Shown here in pieces: positions 11,011-22,196 of a DNA stretch of 64,000 nucleotides; the first letter of the stretch is position 1, and the number at the start of each line of letters is the position of its first letter. A program made the translations under genes and the position numbers. This DNA comes from Cryptomeria japonica (lineage: Eukaryota > Streptophyta > Pinopsida > Cupressales > Cupressaceae): positions 258,337,533 to 258,401,532 of the forward strand of contig NC_081410.1 in assembly GCF_030272615.1 (NCBI RefSeq), in the 5' to 3' direction. The notes under the pieces were generated by a model. That model was not told the origin of the DNA. It saw only the letters and a list, made by a program, of their open reading frames with translations, and made no database searches.

Positions 11011-11268
11011 TGGTAAAGAAACTTGAATTGTTCTTTGTCAAATATTTTTTAATATGAACTTATGTAGTCAATAAATATTAATTTCAAAATGTAGGTAATA
11101 TAAGTAACGGTGGTAATTAAATGATGTGTTAAAGTTTTCAAATATTAAATGATGGGGTAATTAAATGGTAAAAAAATTTAAACTATTCTTTGTCGAATAT
11201 TTTTTAATATGAACTTATGTAGTCAATAAATATTAATTTCAAAATGTAGGTAATATAAGTATTGGTGG
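11011..11268 (+). repeat. Direct repeat of about 103 bp, offset 155 bp
   Basis: The stretch starting aatattttttaatatgaac at 11041 recurs at 11196 with few changes and includes ttcaaaatgtaggtaatat in both. The copies are separated by about 50 bp of AT-rich sequence that itself resembles the flanks, suggesting a local duplication. Confidence 0.85.
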
Positions 11269-11772
11269 TAACATTCATACGCATTTGTAGTTTTTTTTTG
11301 AGTGGTTACTTTTGAGGCATTACAGTTGGTGTTGAGTCAAATATTCCCAAACAAAGAACAAATTGATGCTAAAGATAATGTTTTCGAGAACGATGAATGA
11401 TATTTCTCCTTTGTTGAGATCACAATATTTTTGGCATTAAAATTAACATTTGCTTGGTCATTTGATTGATTACACATGTACTTGTTGCAACAAAATTTAG
11501 ACTTTCTTACCAATGTTCATTGACAAGAATCACTTGTAATTAGATGTCTAGTATTATGCCTCTTCAATACTTGCCTTTTGCAGATTACTTTTTTGTGTCT
11601 CTCTAAGTTTGTTAGTCAGACTTGTTGCATAATGGAGTTAGATGTTATATTTGGCTTTAGCTATGTTATTGGGTTCTTCTAAACCCCACCTCCCCATACC
11701 CATTGTTGGTACAGTTTTGGTTCTGGTCCTTTACTGGTTCCTCTTTGGGTTTTCCCAAGGTCCCTTCAAGGC

Positions 11773-11825
11773 ACCCTGGGTTCCCTAGGGGTCCTTCTAT
11801 GAAGGATCCATATGGAACCCAGGGT
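11773..11825. repeat. Perfect 12-bp inverted repeat with 29-bp loop
   Basis: ACCCTGGGTTCC at 11773-11784 is matched by GGAACCCAGGGT at 11814-11825. Further ccctagg words follow outside and inside, so the whole 11750-11850 region can form several alternative hairpins. It may be an end or subterminal region of an old DNA transposon. Confidence 0.8.
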
Positions 11826-12002
11826 CCCTAGGAGGGACCCTAGGCGAACGTAGGACCCAAGGCCTGCCCCAAAAGAAAAACAAAAAAGAAAAAAAGTTAT
11901 TTTTTTAAAAGATTTTTTATAAACAAAAAAATGCCTACATAAACAATTTCGCCCTTAAGCGATAAAATTGTGAAAATGTCATGCGTCATGAAGGTTTGTC
12001 AC

Positions 12003-12578
12003 ATAAGAAACTTGATTACAATGAGCGAGTGATGAGGAATGGGATCTACCTCATAAGTGTGTTGAATTGGACATTATTGTTGCACAACCCGCTAGAAAAA
12101 AATTTAGAGGAGGCAGCTTGTATAGTACATGCCTAGTGGAAGTGGTATTGTAACTCATTGTGGTTCAAGTGAAATTGAACCAAATGTTAGCCTTCGATGC
12201 TTTTGATGAAGAGAAATATGAAAATTATTGAATATTGATTGTAATTTTCATTGTGCATTGACATTTGACAAATCATGGAATTGCAAATTATGAGGTATTC
12301 AAATATATTTTTATTGGCAATTATGAGTATCATTGTTTTATATTATATAATTTTTAATTTTTAATACATATTAAGAAACTTAATTAAATGAGGGGATGAC
12401 AAGGAATGAGATCTAATTCATGAGTATGTTGACTTAGACATTAATGTTACACAACTTGCTAGAAAATATCTTTAGATGAGGCAGCTTGTAGCACATGGCT
12501 AGTGGAGGTGGCATTGTAACTCATTGTGCTTCAAAAGAAATTGAACCAAATGTTAGACTTCAATACTTTTGATGAAGA
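12003..12578 (+). repeat. Tandem duplication, unit 1 and first part of unit 2 (period about 368 bp)
   Basis: Unit 1 begins near 12003 (taagaaacttgattacaatg) and unit 2 near 12371 (taagaaacttaattaaatg). Both contain ggcagcttgta, catggctagtgga-like text and gaaattgaaccaaatgttag. Unit 2 is interrupted at 12578 by the Copia element and continues at 18789-18915. No coding function was recognised. Confidence 0.85.
12574..12578 (+). repeat. Left TSD of the Copia element (GAAGA)
   Basis: gaaga occurs directly before the 5' LTR and directly after the 3' LTR (18789-18793). Five base pairs is the usual LTR-retrotransposon TSD. Confidence 0.9.
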
Positions 12579-12948
12579 TGTTAGAGTAATTGGGTCTTTA
12601 CTTGATTAATTAAACAATATTTGTTTAATTCTTTAAGTTCCCAATTATCTTTTTACACTTAAGCTAACATCAGGTGCATATAATTAATTATTTTAATTAA
12701 TTATTATGTGCAAGCCTAGGGTTTTCCCTTTTTAGGGTTTATTGACCTATTAAAGGTTAATTTTGCTTTTCATTGTATTATCTTTTCACAATACTTTTTT
12801 GGTAAATTGGAGCTCTCATCTTTTGAGAATAGTTTTCTGTGTTTTGTATGTTCTTCAGATTTTGCTTCATTGCTTCTCCTTGTAACAGGGTATTCGGCTT
12901 GCAGAAGATCTTCAGGCTACTGTGGGGTTGTATTTCTCAACTCCTATA
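12579..12948 (+). repeat. 5' LTR of the Copia element (370 bp)
   Basis: It begins TGTTAGAGTAATTG and ends CAACTCCTATA. It contains ttcattgtattatcttttc and a T-rich 3' half. It is 6 bp longer than the 3' LTR because of one extra unit in the taattaattatt run. The end is not the canonical CA, but the boundary is fixed by comparing both LTRs with the TSD and primer site. Confidence 0.92.
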
Positions 12949-12960
12949 TGGTATCAGAGC
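12949..12960 (+). promoter_or_regulatory. Copia primer binding site
   Basis: tggtatcagagc directly follows the 5' LTR and is the exact plant initiator-Met-tRNA-complementary sequence. Confidence 0.92.
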
Positions 12961-14240
12961 TCAGATCTGCAGCTACCTATTCCCGTTTTTTGAGAATTTT
13001 GCATTTGAAGCAGATCTGGGGTTTCAGGCATTTTTTGTGTGCTTAGGGTTAAGGTTTTTTTTTTAGCACTTTGGGCCTAAACAGACCTCACCATCGTGCT
13101 TAGAAGGCTCAAAAACCCCTATAGTCATACAAAATTTGTCCATTTTTTACTCCTAAGCATCTAGGTGATTTTTTTTCTCCCCACCAGGCCGTACGGCCCT
13201 GGCACGCAAATTGAGGAAAAAATTGTCTTTTATGGCATGCAGGCCGAATTTTTTATTTTTAAAAAAAATTTGCACAAAAAAACAAAAAAGAACCAACAAA
13301 AAGGAGGGCGAAAAAAAGTTTGGGTTTCATTTTTTGGGCACCAGACCTAACTGTCCGGCGCCTGCAGGCCAGTCAGACCAGCCCCACCGGCCCCACCGGC
13401 CCTCCGGTCACCTCGGCCTCACCGGCTGCAGCTTCCGGCCCCCACTGCCGGCTACAAACTCCGACGCCCTCACCCGCCGGCTCCGGCAGCCCCCTCCGCT
13501 CAGCCCAGCACTGCCGCCTCAATGCTCCGCTGCCCCCTCCGCCCGGCCAGCGCTTTGCTTAGCCTGAGCCGCACCACCTCCGCCTTGGCCGCACCACACC
13601 TCCACCCGGATCACCACCAACTCTCCTTCTCTAGTCTTTTTGAGAGGGAATTGGTTTTTTTGGGCCTAGATTGCGCATCCGGAGTCGGATTTTGGCGAAC
13701 GAATAGGCGTTGGAAAGGTGATTCCGAGCCGGACCTTGTGGTGGTGGAATTTTTTCTTGAATCTGCTGATTGACTGTATTTTTTACCAGTCAAAGTCGAG
13801 CTTCCTTTTTTGCACTTCCGGAGTCGTAGAATGGGCAAACGGACTCCGTTTTTCTAAAACGAATAGGCGTTGGAAAGCTCTCAGCATGCTCTATTCAGAT
13901 TTGTGATCTTTTTTCTGAGAATTTTCACCAGGTACATGAGATATCAGTTTGAAGTTTTTTTGCTTATGCACTACTTCCTTCTCAGCAGTTTGTACTAGGG
14001 CTTGGGTTTATCTATTGTGGGGGGATGTTTTTTTCTCGCTTTCTATCCTTTATATCAGAAATCAAGAACACCGAAACTCTCAAAACAAACAAACCCTTCT
14101 GCATCTTCTGTCTATTCTGAAAGATCACATGATAAAAACAATCAACAAGCAGGTGTAGGTGCAAGTGCAGAGTTTTTTTTGTTTTCATGGTAGATCTTTC
14201 AGTTGAGTTGTTGACTTCACACAACTATCACACCTAGAAG
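12961..14240 (+). other. Copia leader with a GC-rich block
   Basis: The leader is noncoding by my reading. 13350-13610 is strikingly GC-rich for this window and rich in ccggcc and ccaccgg words; open frames through it are proline-rich in every frame and look compositional. A second feature is a direct repeat: tccggagtcg and gaataggcgttggaaag occur near 13677-13717 and again near 13817-13877. No gag similarity appears until about 14260. Confidence 0.6.
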
Positions 14241-14254
14241 CCCCGCATCACGAG

Positions 14255-17200
14255 GCTTCTTAGGGCACGAGGGTTGTGGGCTTCTTTGGATGAGGTTCAA
14301 CCAGTACTGCAGCGTCCTTATGAGATTCTTATGCACCGAAACAAGCTGGATGAGGCCATGGGTTTGATCTCTTTGCATGTCTCCGACAGTCTTTCTGTTT
14401 CACCTTGATGAGTTGCTTATTCCTCGGGATATGTGGTTGAAGTTTGATTCTCTCTTCGGGAGGGTCAATGAGATTCGAGCATTACAGATTGAGGCAGCGT
14501 TGACTTCTTTATCATCTGATTCCTTTCCCACTATTGAGGATTTTTTGAACAAATTCAAGACTACTAGATCTGTTCTTCAGGGATGTGGAAAGAACAAGAC
14601 TGATACAGAGTGCATTCATTTGATTCTTTTGAAGCTTCGGGGTCACTTTTAGTTTTTTGCCTCTACTTTCTACTCCACCATGGATGGCTTGGGTACTCGT
14701 TTCAACATGCCTACCTTTGATGTCTTTTGTGAGCGATTGTCTCGTGAGCAGTCTCATCTTTCTCAGCTGGATACGCTCTCAGGTTCCAAGAAAAAAGCAT
14801 TGGTTGCTCAGTCCTCTAAGGAGAAGGAGAAACAGAAGCAGAAACTGAAGCCGAAGAAGCTTTCTGCAGGTAGTGAGAATTCCTCCAAGCCTGCTCCTAA
14901 GTCTGATTCAAAACCATTTCCTCCCAAACAAGGGAAATCTTCACAGTCTGGTGAGTCTTCCTCCAAGACTAAGAAAAAATCATCAGACACTTGCAGTTTT
15001 TGTCACAAGGAAGGACATCCAATTTCTAGGTGTTGGAAACGATTAGAGGCTTTAGAGGAAGCCATGCAGCAGCATCTCATTTCCTCACCTCAGGCGTCTT
15101 CTTCTTCCACAGGGAAAGGTCATGCTCTCACTACTAGAGCTTTGACCTACGGGTCCACATGGATTCTAGATTCTGGTGCTTCTCACCCTATGACACACAC
15201 TCAGCAGTTGGTTACTTCTCTTGCCTCTTGTGGTATTTCACGGATTGCAGTGGGTGACTCAGTTCAACTTTCCGTCTTGGGTTCAGGTTTTGTCTCTTTG
15301 GATGGGGGTACTCTACAGGATGTTTTGTTTGTCCCTGACATCTCGATGAACCTCCTGTCCATTTATCAGATTTGCCACTCTGGCTCTGGTAAGACAATTG
15401 AGTTCTCACCACAAGATGTGGTTATTCGGGACCTCCATGACCCTGATTTGGTTGTGGCTACTGGTAGTGTGGATTCTACATCTAGTCTCTACAGATTTGA
15501 TGAATTTGAGCCCTCTTCGGGTACAGGTTCATCTCTCATAGCACATGCAGATTCAGTGAGTAAGCTTTGGCATGAGCGATTGGGCCATGTCAATTACAGA
15601 TATCTTCAGCAGATGAGTACACACGCACTTTTTCTTGGGCTCCCACAGATTTCCTACACTGATGGTGTTTGTCATGGTTGTGGGCTTGGTAAGCATCACA
15701 GAGATCCCTTTCCGAAGGGGAGAGCTTCTCGTGCTTTGGCACCCTTGGAGTTGATTCACAGTGACCTCATGTCATTTCCCACTCCTTTTTCAGGGGCCAA
15801 GTATGTACTCACGTTTATTGATGACTTCTCCAGACGCACATGGGTGTACTTTCTTAAGTACAAGTCTGATGTCTTTGATTCATTTCGAATCTTCAAGACA
15901 TATGTAGAGAAGCAGTCTGGTTGTTCTATTTGGTGGATACGTACAGATAATGGGGGGGAGTATGTGAATCAGGCTTTCAGAGATTTTTGCACTGAGTATG
16001 GTTTGCAGCATCAGTTTATTGTTCCCTACACCCCTCAGCAGAATGGTGTCGCTGAACGCAAGAATAGAACTTTACGGGTGATGGCGAATTGTATGATTCA
16101 ATCCAAGTCCATGGATTCGTCTTTTTGGGCTGAGTCAGTCAATTGTGCCAATTTTATTCAGAATTGGATGCCTCACAAGGCTATTCGACATATGACTCCT
16201 GAGGAGGCTTGGTCTCATGTCAAGCCTGATGTTTCCTTTTTCAAAGTTTTTGGCAGTGAGGCATGGGCTTTTATTCCTGATACTCAGAGGCACGCCATGG
16301 AGCGAAAGAGCTGACCACTTATTTTTGTTGGCTACTGTGAGGATGTTAAGGCGTACAGGTTGTTTGATCCTAATTCCAGAGAGGTCCTGTTTCGACGGGA
16401 TGTTCAGTTTGATGAGCGTCTTCCCACAGTGGATACCCCGACTCTAGTGTCTACTCCTCTACCTCCTCTGGCCTCTGCACCCCTTCAGGATCTTTTTGAG
16501 GATGATTCTGATGATGGTGTTGTTGATCCACCATCCCCACCTCCCCCTGCTCCACCTCAGATGCCCAAGTGGGCTCGCCTTACTATTGAGGCGGTAGGTC
16601 CTATGGCTGGTGATCCTTCAGATACTCGTCGCACTCGTTCTCATACAGTGGGTTCCAACCTTTTGAGTCATGCTATTTCAGATGATCCTCAAAAGTTTTC
16701 AGAGACGACAGATCACCCTAAGTGGGATTGTGCTATGGAGGAGGAGTATTCTTCTTTGATGAGGAATCATACTTGGGATCTCTGTCTTCTTCCTAAGGGC
16801 AGAAAGATGGTAGGTGTCGCTGGTTGTATCGCACTAAATATGCTACTGATGGTTCCGTTGATAAGTACAAAGCCCGTCTTGTTGCGAAGGGGTTTTCATA
16901 GGTTGAGGGTATTGATTACTCCGAGACATTTGCCCCTGTTGCCAAGATGAATTCCATTCGCTTTGTACTATCTCTTGCAGCTTCTCGGTGTTGGCTTGTT
17001 TTTCAGATGGATGTGAAGAGTGCCTTCTTGCATGGGGATTTACAGGAGGAAATCTACATGGAACAACCTCAAGGATTTGTGCAGGATAGTTTTTTGGTTT
17101 GCAGACTTCGGCGTTCATTGTATGGTCTCAAACAAGCCCCTCGGGCTTCGTATGGGAAGATGGACTCTTTCTTGCTCTCCATTGGGTTCTCCCGCAGTCA

Positions 17201-18214
17201 TTCTGATCACACAGTGTACATTCAGCTTCTTGAGGGTGACATCCTGATTCTTGTGCTATATGTTGATGATCTTCTCATCACGTAGCTCATCCTCTATGAT
17301 TCAGCATATTCAGCGTGCCTTGATGGATCAGTTTGAGATGACAGATCTCGGTCTTTTGCACTATTTCCTTGGTCTTCAGGTGATTCAGTCTTTTGATGGG
17401 ATCTCTCTCTACCAGTAGAAGTATGCTCTTGACATGCTTCAGCGCTTCGGCATGCTTGATTGCGAGCCTGCTCCCACTCCATTTCAGTCAAGGGTTTTTT
17501 TGACTATAGCTTGTCCCACTCCTTCAGTCGATTCTACACTTTACAGGCAGTTGGATGGCAGTTTGTTGTACCTGACTCACCTATCCTGATATTTCCTTTG
17601 CAGTTGATCTTGTCTCTCGATTCTCCCATGATCCTCATGAGAGTCATTGGCAAGCTGCCAAACGTATTTTGAGGTACATTCAGGGCACTAGTTCTCATGG
17701 CATTCACTACACATCAAGGGACCCTCACATTGTTGGCTACACTGACTCAGATTGAGCTGGTGATGTCACTGATCGGAAGTCTACTTCTGGCTTTGTTTTC
17801 TGTCTTGGCTCTGGTTCTATCACATGGTCTTGCAAGAAGGAGACTGCTCATGCATTATCATCTACAGAGGCTGAGTACCGAGCTGCTGTGCTCACTAGTC
17901 AGGAGATCTTATGGCTTCGACAGTTGATGACTGAGTTTGGTTTTCCTCCTGATAGTCCTGTTGTTCTTTGGTGTGACAATCAGAGTGCTATTCATATTTC
18001 CCGCAACTCGGTAGAGCATCAGCGGACGAAGCACATTGAGCTTCACATGCATTTCATCCGTCAGTTGATTCAGGATGGTGTTCTCATTCTGGAGTACATT
18101 CCCACTTCCAAGCAGGTTGCAGACATCTTCACGAAACCTTTTGCATCGCCACGCTATCTTCAGTTGCGCTCTATGCTTGGGGTGAAGGAAGTTGTCCTTG
18201 GGGGGTCTTTATGA
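14255..18214 (+). pseudogene. Copia gag-pol polyprotein, broken
   Basis: Domains occur in order. Gag (UBN2-like) lies about 14260-14680. The zinc knuckle CSFCHKEGHPISRC (C-x2-C-x4-H-x4-C) is near 14992-15033. Protease ILDSGASH is near 15163-15186. The GAG-pre-integrase segment with LWHERLGHVNYRYLQ follows. The integrase core has Asp in HSDLM (~15757), Asp in RTDNGGEY (~15940) and Glu in GVAERKNRT (~16045). RT has FQMDVKSAFLHG (~17003) and YVDD at 17258-17269. RNase H has DNQSAIHISRN (~17976) and ends at 18214. Lesions include a frameshift in early gag, TAG near 14650, TGA near 16312, TAG near 16901, TAG near 17417, and shifts around 16830, 17280 and 17500-17890. Confidence 0.93.
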
Positions 18215-18416
18215 GGCCTTCCTTCCTTCTTCTTCTTTCAACATGTTCTTTTATCTCTTTTTGGAGAGGAGTTTTTTCCCACTGGGTTTTCTCCTTTGTC
18301 TTCATTTCATAGAGATTTCTATGTATTTGGGTACCTGATCAGGCCTTGTTGTTGGGACCCATCTTTCATGCTTTCAGTAGTTGTTCTAGGTTTTAGCTTC
18401 TCCCTAAGTCTAGCTT

Positions 18417-18424
18417 AAGGGGGG
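18417..18424 (+). promoter_or_regulatory. Copia polypurine tract
   Basis: AAGGGGGG ends directly before the TG of the 3' LTR, the expected plus-strand primer position. Confidence 0.88.
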
Positions 18425-18788
18425 TGTTAGAGTAATTGAGTCTTTACATGATTAATTAAACAATATTTGTTTAATTCTTTAAGTTCCCAATTATCTTTTT
18501 ACACTTAAGCTAACATCAGGTGCATATAATTAATTATTAATTATTATGTGCAAGCCTAGGGTTTTCCCTTTTTAGGGTTTATTGACCTATTAAAGGTTAA
18601 TTTTGCTTTTCATTGTATTATCTTTTCACAGTACTTTTTTGGTAAATTGGAGCTCTCATCTTTTGAGAATAGTTTTCTGTGTTTTGTATGTTCTTCAGAT
18701 TTTGCTTCATTGCTTCTCCTTGTAACAGGTTATTCGGCTTGCAGAAAATCTTCAGGCTACCATGGGGTTGTATTTCTCAACTCCTATA
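18425..18788 (+). repeat. 3' LTR of the Copia element (364 bp)
   Basis: It matches 12579-12948 with about seven substitutions and one 6-bp deletion. It is followed at 18789-18793 by the TSD gaaga. Confidence 0.93.
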
Positions 18789-18945
18789 GAAGAGCAATAT
18801 AAAGATTATTAAATATTGACTATAATTTTCATTGTGTATTGACATTTGACAAATCATTGGCAATTATGAGTATCGCTGTTTTATATTACATAATTTTAAA
18901 CTTTTTAATACATATATCCCACACACTCACACATACACACACTTA
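18789..18945 (+). repeat. Rest of tandem unit 2, then an AC-rich microsatellite
   Basis: 18789-18915 continues the duplicated unit interrupted by Copia (attttcattgtgtattgaca and ggcaattatgagtatc match unit 1). It lacks about 35 bp present in unit 1. 18916-18945 is a short run of cacac/acaca words. Confidence 0.8.
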
Positions 18946-21400
18946 AACCCATACCCAAGGGAAAAAATTGCCGTACCACCATACTGGAACCGATAAATTA
19001 GGCTTTGAGGTTTACTTTGGTTGACCTTAGAGAGGGATTATTGCAAAAAAACAGATAGGGGTGGCCTGTTATGTTGGTAAGTTGATGAGGCCTGGCCTAC
19101 TTTGATTATTAACACAAAATACTATTTACACATGGACAGCTTGCTGATATTTCACCTTCAATTTGCCATAGAAACATTCAAAGAGTATAAAAGGATTTAC
19201 GGGTCGTTTAAAGGTAAGTGTAGCAGAAATCAGTGCCTAAGTTATAAATACAAGTGGCAAAAGTACTTAAAGTTTCTGCCTAGTAGTGTTGCGTGAACAC
19301 GAAGATTAAATTGCATGCTGATAAGACTGTTACAAGACCAGGGAGGTAGAAAATACAAATCTATTGCGTCCGAAATTAAGAGGATCATAATATTGCATTC
19401 CTCATAGATAAACAACAACGAAGACATATAAAACATGCACCCAAGGACCTTTACTGGCTGAAATGGAAGAATCATGCACCTAGGGTTTTTTAGGTTACAA
19501 AGTTGATGTGGTAACATTCCTAAAGGGTCTAATCATGGAAAAAGCATGAGGGACACATGCATAAAATCTTTTTGCCTTAGTTTAAGTGGCAAAAATGTGC
19601 ATGTAGAGAGTTGTTTTGTGTGAAGTGAGAGATTAGGTACCTAGCGGATCTTGGATATTCATTGCATTGACTACAAAGGTTGAAGGAAGCACTCAAGGTG
19701 AGAGTTGTGATGTTAGTGGTAGAAGAATGACAAACATGCACCTGTGTTTGAAAAGTTCAATCCTTGAGTGACAACCACACCTGCAATAGGCATTTGGTTG
19801 TAATAAATAACGATTAAGTTGCATTGAACACTAAAAGAGGTGCCAATCAGGAGTTATTGATCAATAGAGGGGTGCAACAATTTTTCAGCATTCTCCTTGG
19901 CATGACAGCAAATCATGATCAGTTGTCACATCTATGAATTCAACATATGTTTTGAGTTTTCAATCACCTAGAGATTGGAAGAGTTTACTACAATACCAAA
20001 GGGTTTTAGGGTAGGTCACAACTCTTCAAGCCTTGTCCACTACAAAATTATATGGAAAACTCCACATCTTTGTCGATAGTTTTTTGTCAAGTTGTAAATC
20101 AAAGGGATTTTCCTATCTTCAAACCAAAGATTCAAAATTTCAAACAAGTTTTTTGATCTTGACAGAACCCTAAAACAATGGTTTTCTAGTTTACAAATAC
20201 ATCAATAGGTTAAGGTTGGTAAAATTTTCCATAATAGGACCTAGGGTTTGGAATACAATAATTTCCTATTTCCATGGAAGGCATTGAAGGCACTTTCAGG
20301 CTACCAAGTTGGATTCGTGATGCAAGAGCATAACTTTCAAAGGCCATTACTTTTGACCCAACAAGCTAATTGAACCCTTTTTTTTAAGAATGGAAATCTC
20401 GAGGAACTCTAAATTTCCATAATCCGCTTGCACCAATTTAGGGTCATTTCAATAATTTACAAGCCCTAATTCAAACATCTAGGGCTTTAAATTTGCATTT
20501 TAGCAATTTTAGCAATTTGAATATTTTAGCTATTTCAGTTACTCTTGGGAGTTTTTAGCCTTTCTTAGTTTTAGTGCCAAAATAATTACTCCAAAAAGTG
20601 AAAGCATCAGGACTTATTCTAAAAACAAAATACTTTCATGTATTTGGTTTAGTTGTTAAAGAGTGAGAAGTTTGGATTTGGCTTTTTTACAGTAAAATAT
20701 TGTTACTATATTTTTGCTATACTTTTGGATACATATCTAGTATTAGAGTGGGTTCATCTCAATGTTTAAATTCAAGGTTTAATTAACATGGAAAGAGAAC
20801 AAGGAGGCAACATGCAAACGGGCAGTAATTTATAACAACTACAAAGGCAAGTGGAAGCATAGAAGCAATAGTCTGCAAAAAATCGTGATTATACCTAGTT
20901 AATCTTGAATCTTGGAGCTAGCCGATTTATTCCCCGAAAAAATCCCAATTCACAAAAAAATTGTTGACCAATCATCGACCCAAATTTCAAAGATTTTTTT
21001 ACATTTAAATCACGTTAAAATCATGTTAAAAAACCCCCAAAATGGCAACAAATCTGAAAAAAAATCATTGTAAAAACTTGCAAAACCCTAGAAAACTCGT
21101 GAAATTATTGAATTGCTTAGAAATAGGGTTGATCTGAGACAAAATCAAAGTCAATGTAGAAAGAACGTTGAAAAAGTTTGTTATTATGTCTATTTTCAGG
21201 CGGTTCATCATTCCCCACACTTCACTTGTTCAAACCCACGAGCTCAACAAGCCAGCAAAGGCAGAAAACCCGCAAGCTCAATGGCCCAGCAAGGGTTTGC
21301 ACCTTGGTGGATACCTCACCAATGGATTGTTTCTACCACAACACTAAATGTTTAAAGACATATATAATATATATAAATATATGATATTTAATTTAAAATT
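18946..21400. other. Noncoding region with a possible decayed LTR end and primer site
   Basis: No reading frame with recognisable domains was found. Around 20739-20754 the text agtattagagtgggtt resembles the initiator-Met primer site followed by ggtt, and a short open start (atggaaagagaacaagg) comes 50 bp later. The T-rich sequence before it could therefore be a decayed LTR. I could not find the LTR start or a second LTR. 20940-21110 is A-rich. Confidence 0.35.
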
Positions 21401-21429
21401 GATATAGTTAATTTTTGCTCAAACAAAGA

Positions 21430-21960
21430 CATAAAATTGATTATATGAGCAATATATCTAAAGTGCTCCATGAAATAAATCTGAATGACAACAAACAAGC
21501 TTACATAGTTGTAATAAAGGATCCTCCAACACAATCATTAAAATTTGTCTCTACCAAAAATAGTAGTTGCACACTAGGTATTGCCAAAACTAGTGGCTTG
21601 TTAATCTTTTACTTCAGCTAAACAAATGCCTTTTGTTGAATTCTACCCCATATGAAAGACTTACCAATTGCCATCAAGGAATATAAAGCATTGCAACTGT
21701 GGAATATGGTTTGATAAGCTTTCTCAAATATTGAACTACCCCTAGAAAACTCCTTGCTTCAATCACAATGAAAGTCTTGGATCACTTCAAAATGGCTTCC
21801 AGTTTTACTAAATTCTGAATAATAGTTGGATCTCTGTCTGATAAATTTTGATCTCAGCTACTTCGTAGACTAAGCTAATCTTTGATCTCATACCTAGACA
21901 ACTATTTGGTGTATTTGGTGACTGCCCTTCTAAAAAGTAAAATGAATATTTGCCTATATA
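21430..21960 (-). pseudogene. Decayed Ty3/gypsy pol fragment (RT thumb to RNase H)
   Basis: On the minus strand, near 21720-21690, the text reads ARSFLGVVQYLRKLIKPYS. This matches the gypsy RT/RNase H connection normally read as a RSFLGL..YYRRFI pattern. Downstream, in other frames, come pieces resembling F.ELKK.LTS..VLAIP of the RNase H region. There are many stops and shifts. The same fragment recurs in the second tandem unit (39715-39860 with 23099-23138). Confidence 0.6.
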
Positions 21961-22196
21961 ATCAGCAATATGAATATAAACAACAAAAACCTATTTTCTA
22001 CACTCATGGGTTAAACTCTATTTTATTTACTCTATATATCTCTATGCTATGGAAATGCCCTTACATTTTTCAAAAAGTAGTTGGTGTTTATTTTTCTACA
22101 ATTTTTTATGATTTTTTAAAATCCAAATTTTTGTCCACTTTTAAAAAAAATCTTGTACTTTTGGTTTGTTGATTTTTTCCCCAAACAATTTTTGTT
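21682..22196 (+). repeat. Host tandem repeat, unit 1
   Basis: The unit runs from ataaagcattgcaactgtgg to ccaaacaatttttgtt, then (after a LINE-like insertion) 23093-23098. Unit 2 starts at 23099 with ataaagcattgcaattgtg. It is now split into 23099-23138, 39715-39896 and about 60162-60418 by the two giant gypsy elements. Shared landmarks are ataagctttctNaaatattg, caatcacaatgaaa, cagcaatatgaatataaac and tctctatgctatgg. Confidence 0.85.

Larger units (their letters stand above)
10265..12002. other. Noncoding region with direct and inverted repeats
   Basis: No gene was recognised. 10567-10618 holds clustered gtccc/gtcccc words that may be hAT subterminal sequence. 11011-11113 is repeated at 11166-11268 (separate entry). 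11690-11870 is rich in ggtcc/ccctagg words with a 12-bp inverted repeat (separate entry). I could not place the right terminus of hAT A with confidence. Confidence 0.45.
12579..18788 (+). mobile_element. Full-length, inactive Copia LTR retrotransposon (6210 bp)
   Basis: The element has 5' LTR 12579-12948, an initiator-Met-tRNA primer site at 12949-12960, a leader of about 1.3 kb, gag-pol in the Copia order (gag, protease, integrase, RT, RNase H), a polypurine tract AAGGGGGG at 18417-18424, 3' LTR 18425-18788, and TSD GAAGA. I count about seven substitutions and one 6-bp length difference between the LTRs (near 2 percent), so it is moderately young. Stops and frameshifts have killed its coding frame. 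Confidence 0.95.

Noticed and set aside
13211-13567. Proline- and arginine-rich open frames
   Set aside because: They lie in a GC-rich Copia leader and are Pro/Ala/Ser-rich in several frames at once, which indicates base composition and not a protein.
20739-20754. Complete LTR retrotransposon starting near 20.7 kb
   Set aside because: Only a primer-site-like word and a short open start are visible. I found no LTR pair, TSD or pol, so only a low-confidence note is kept.
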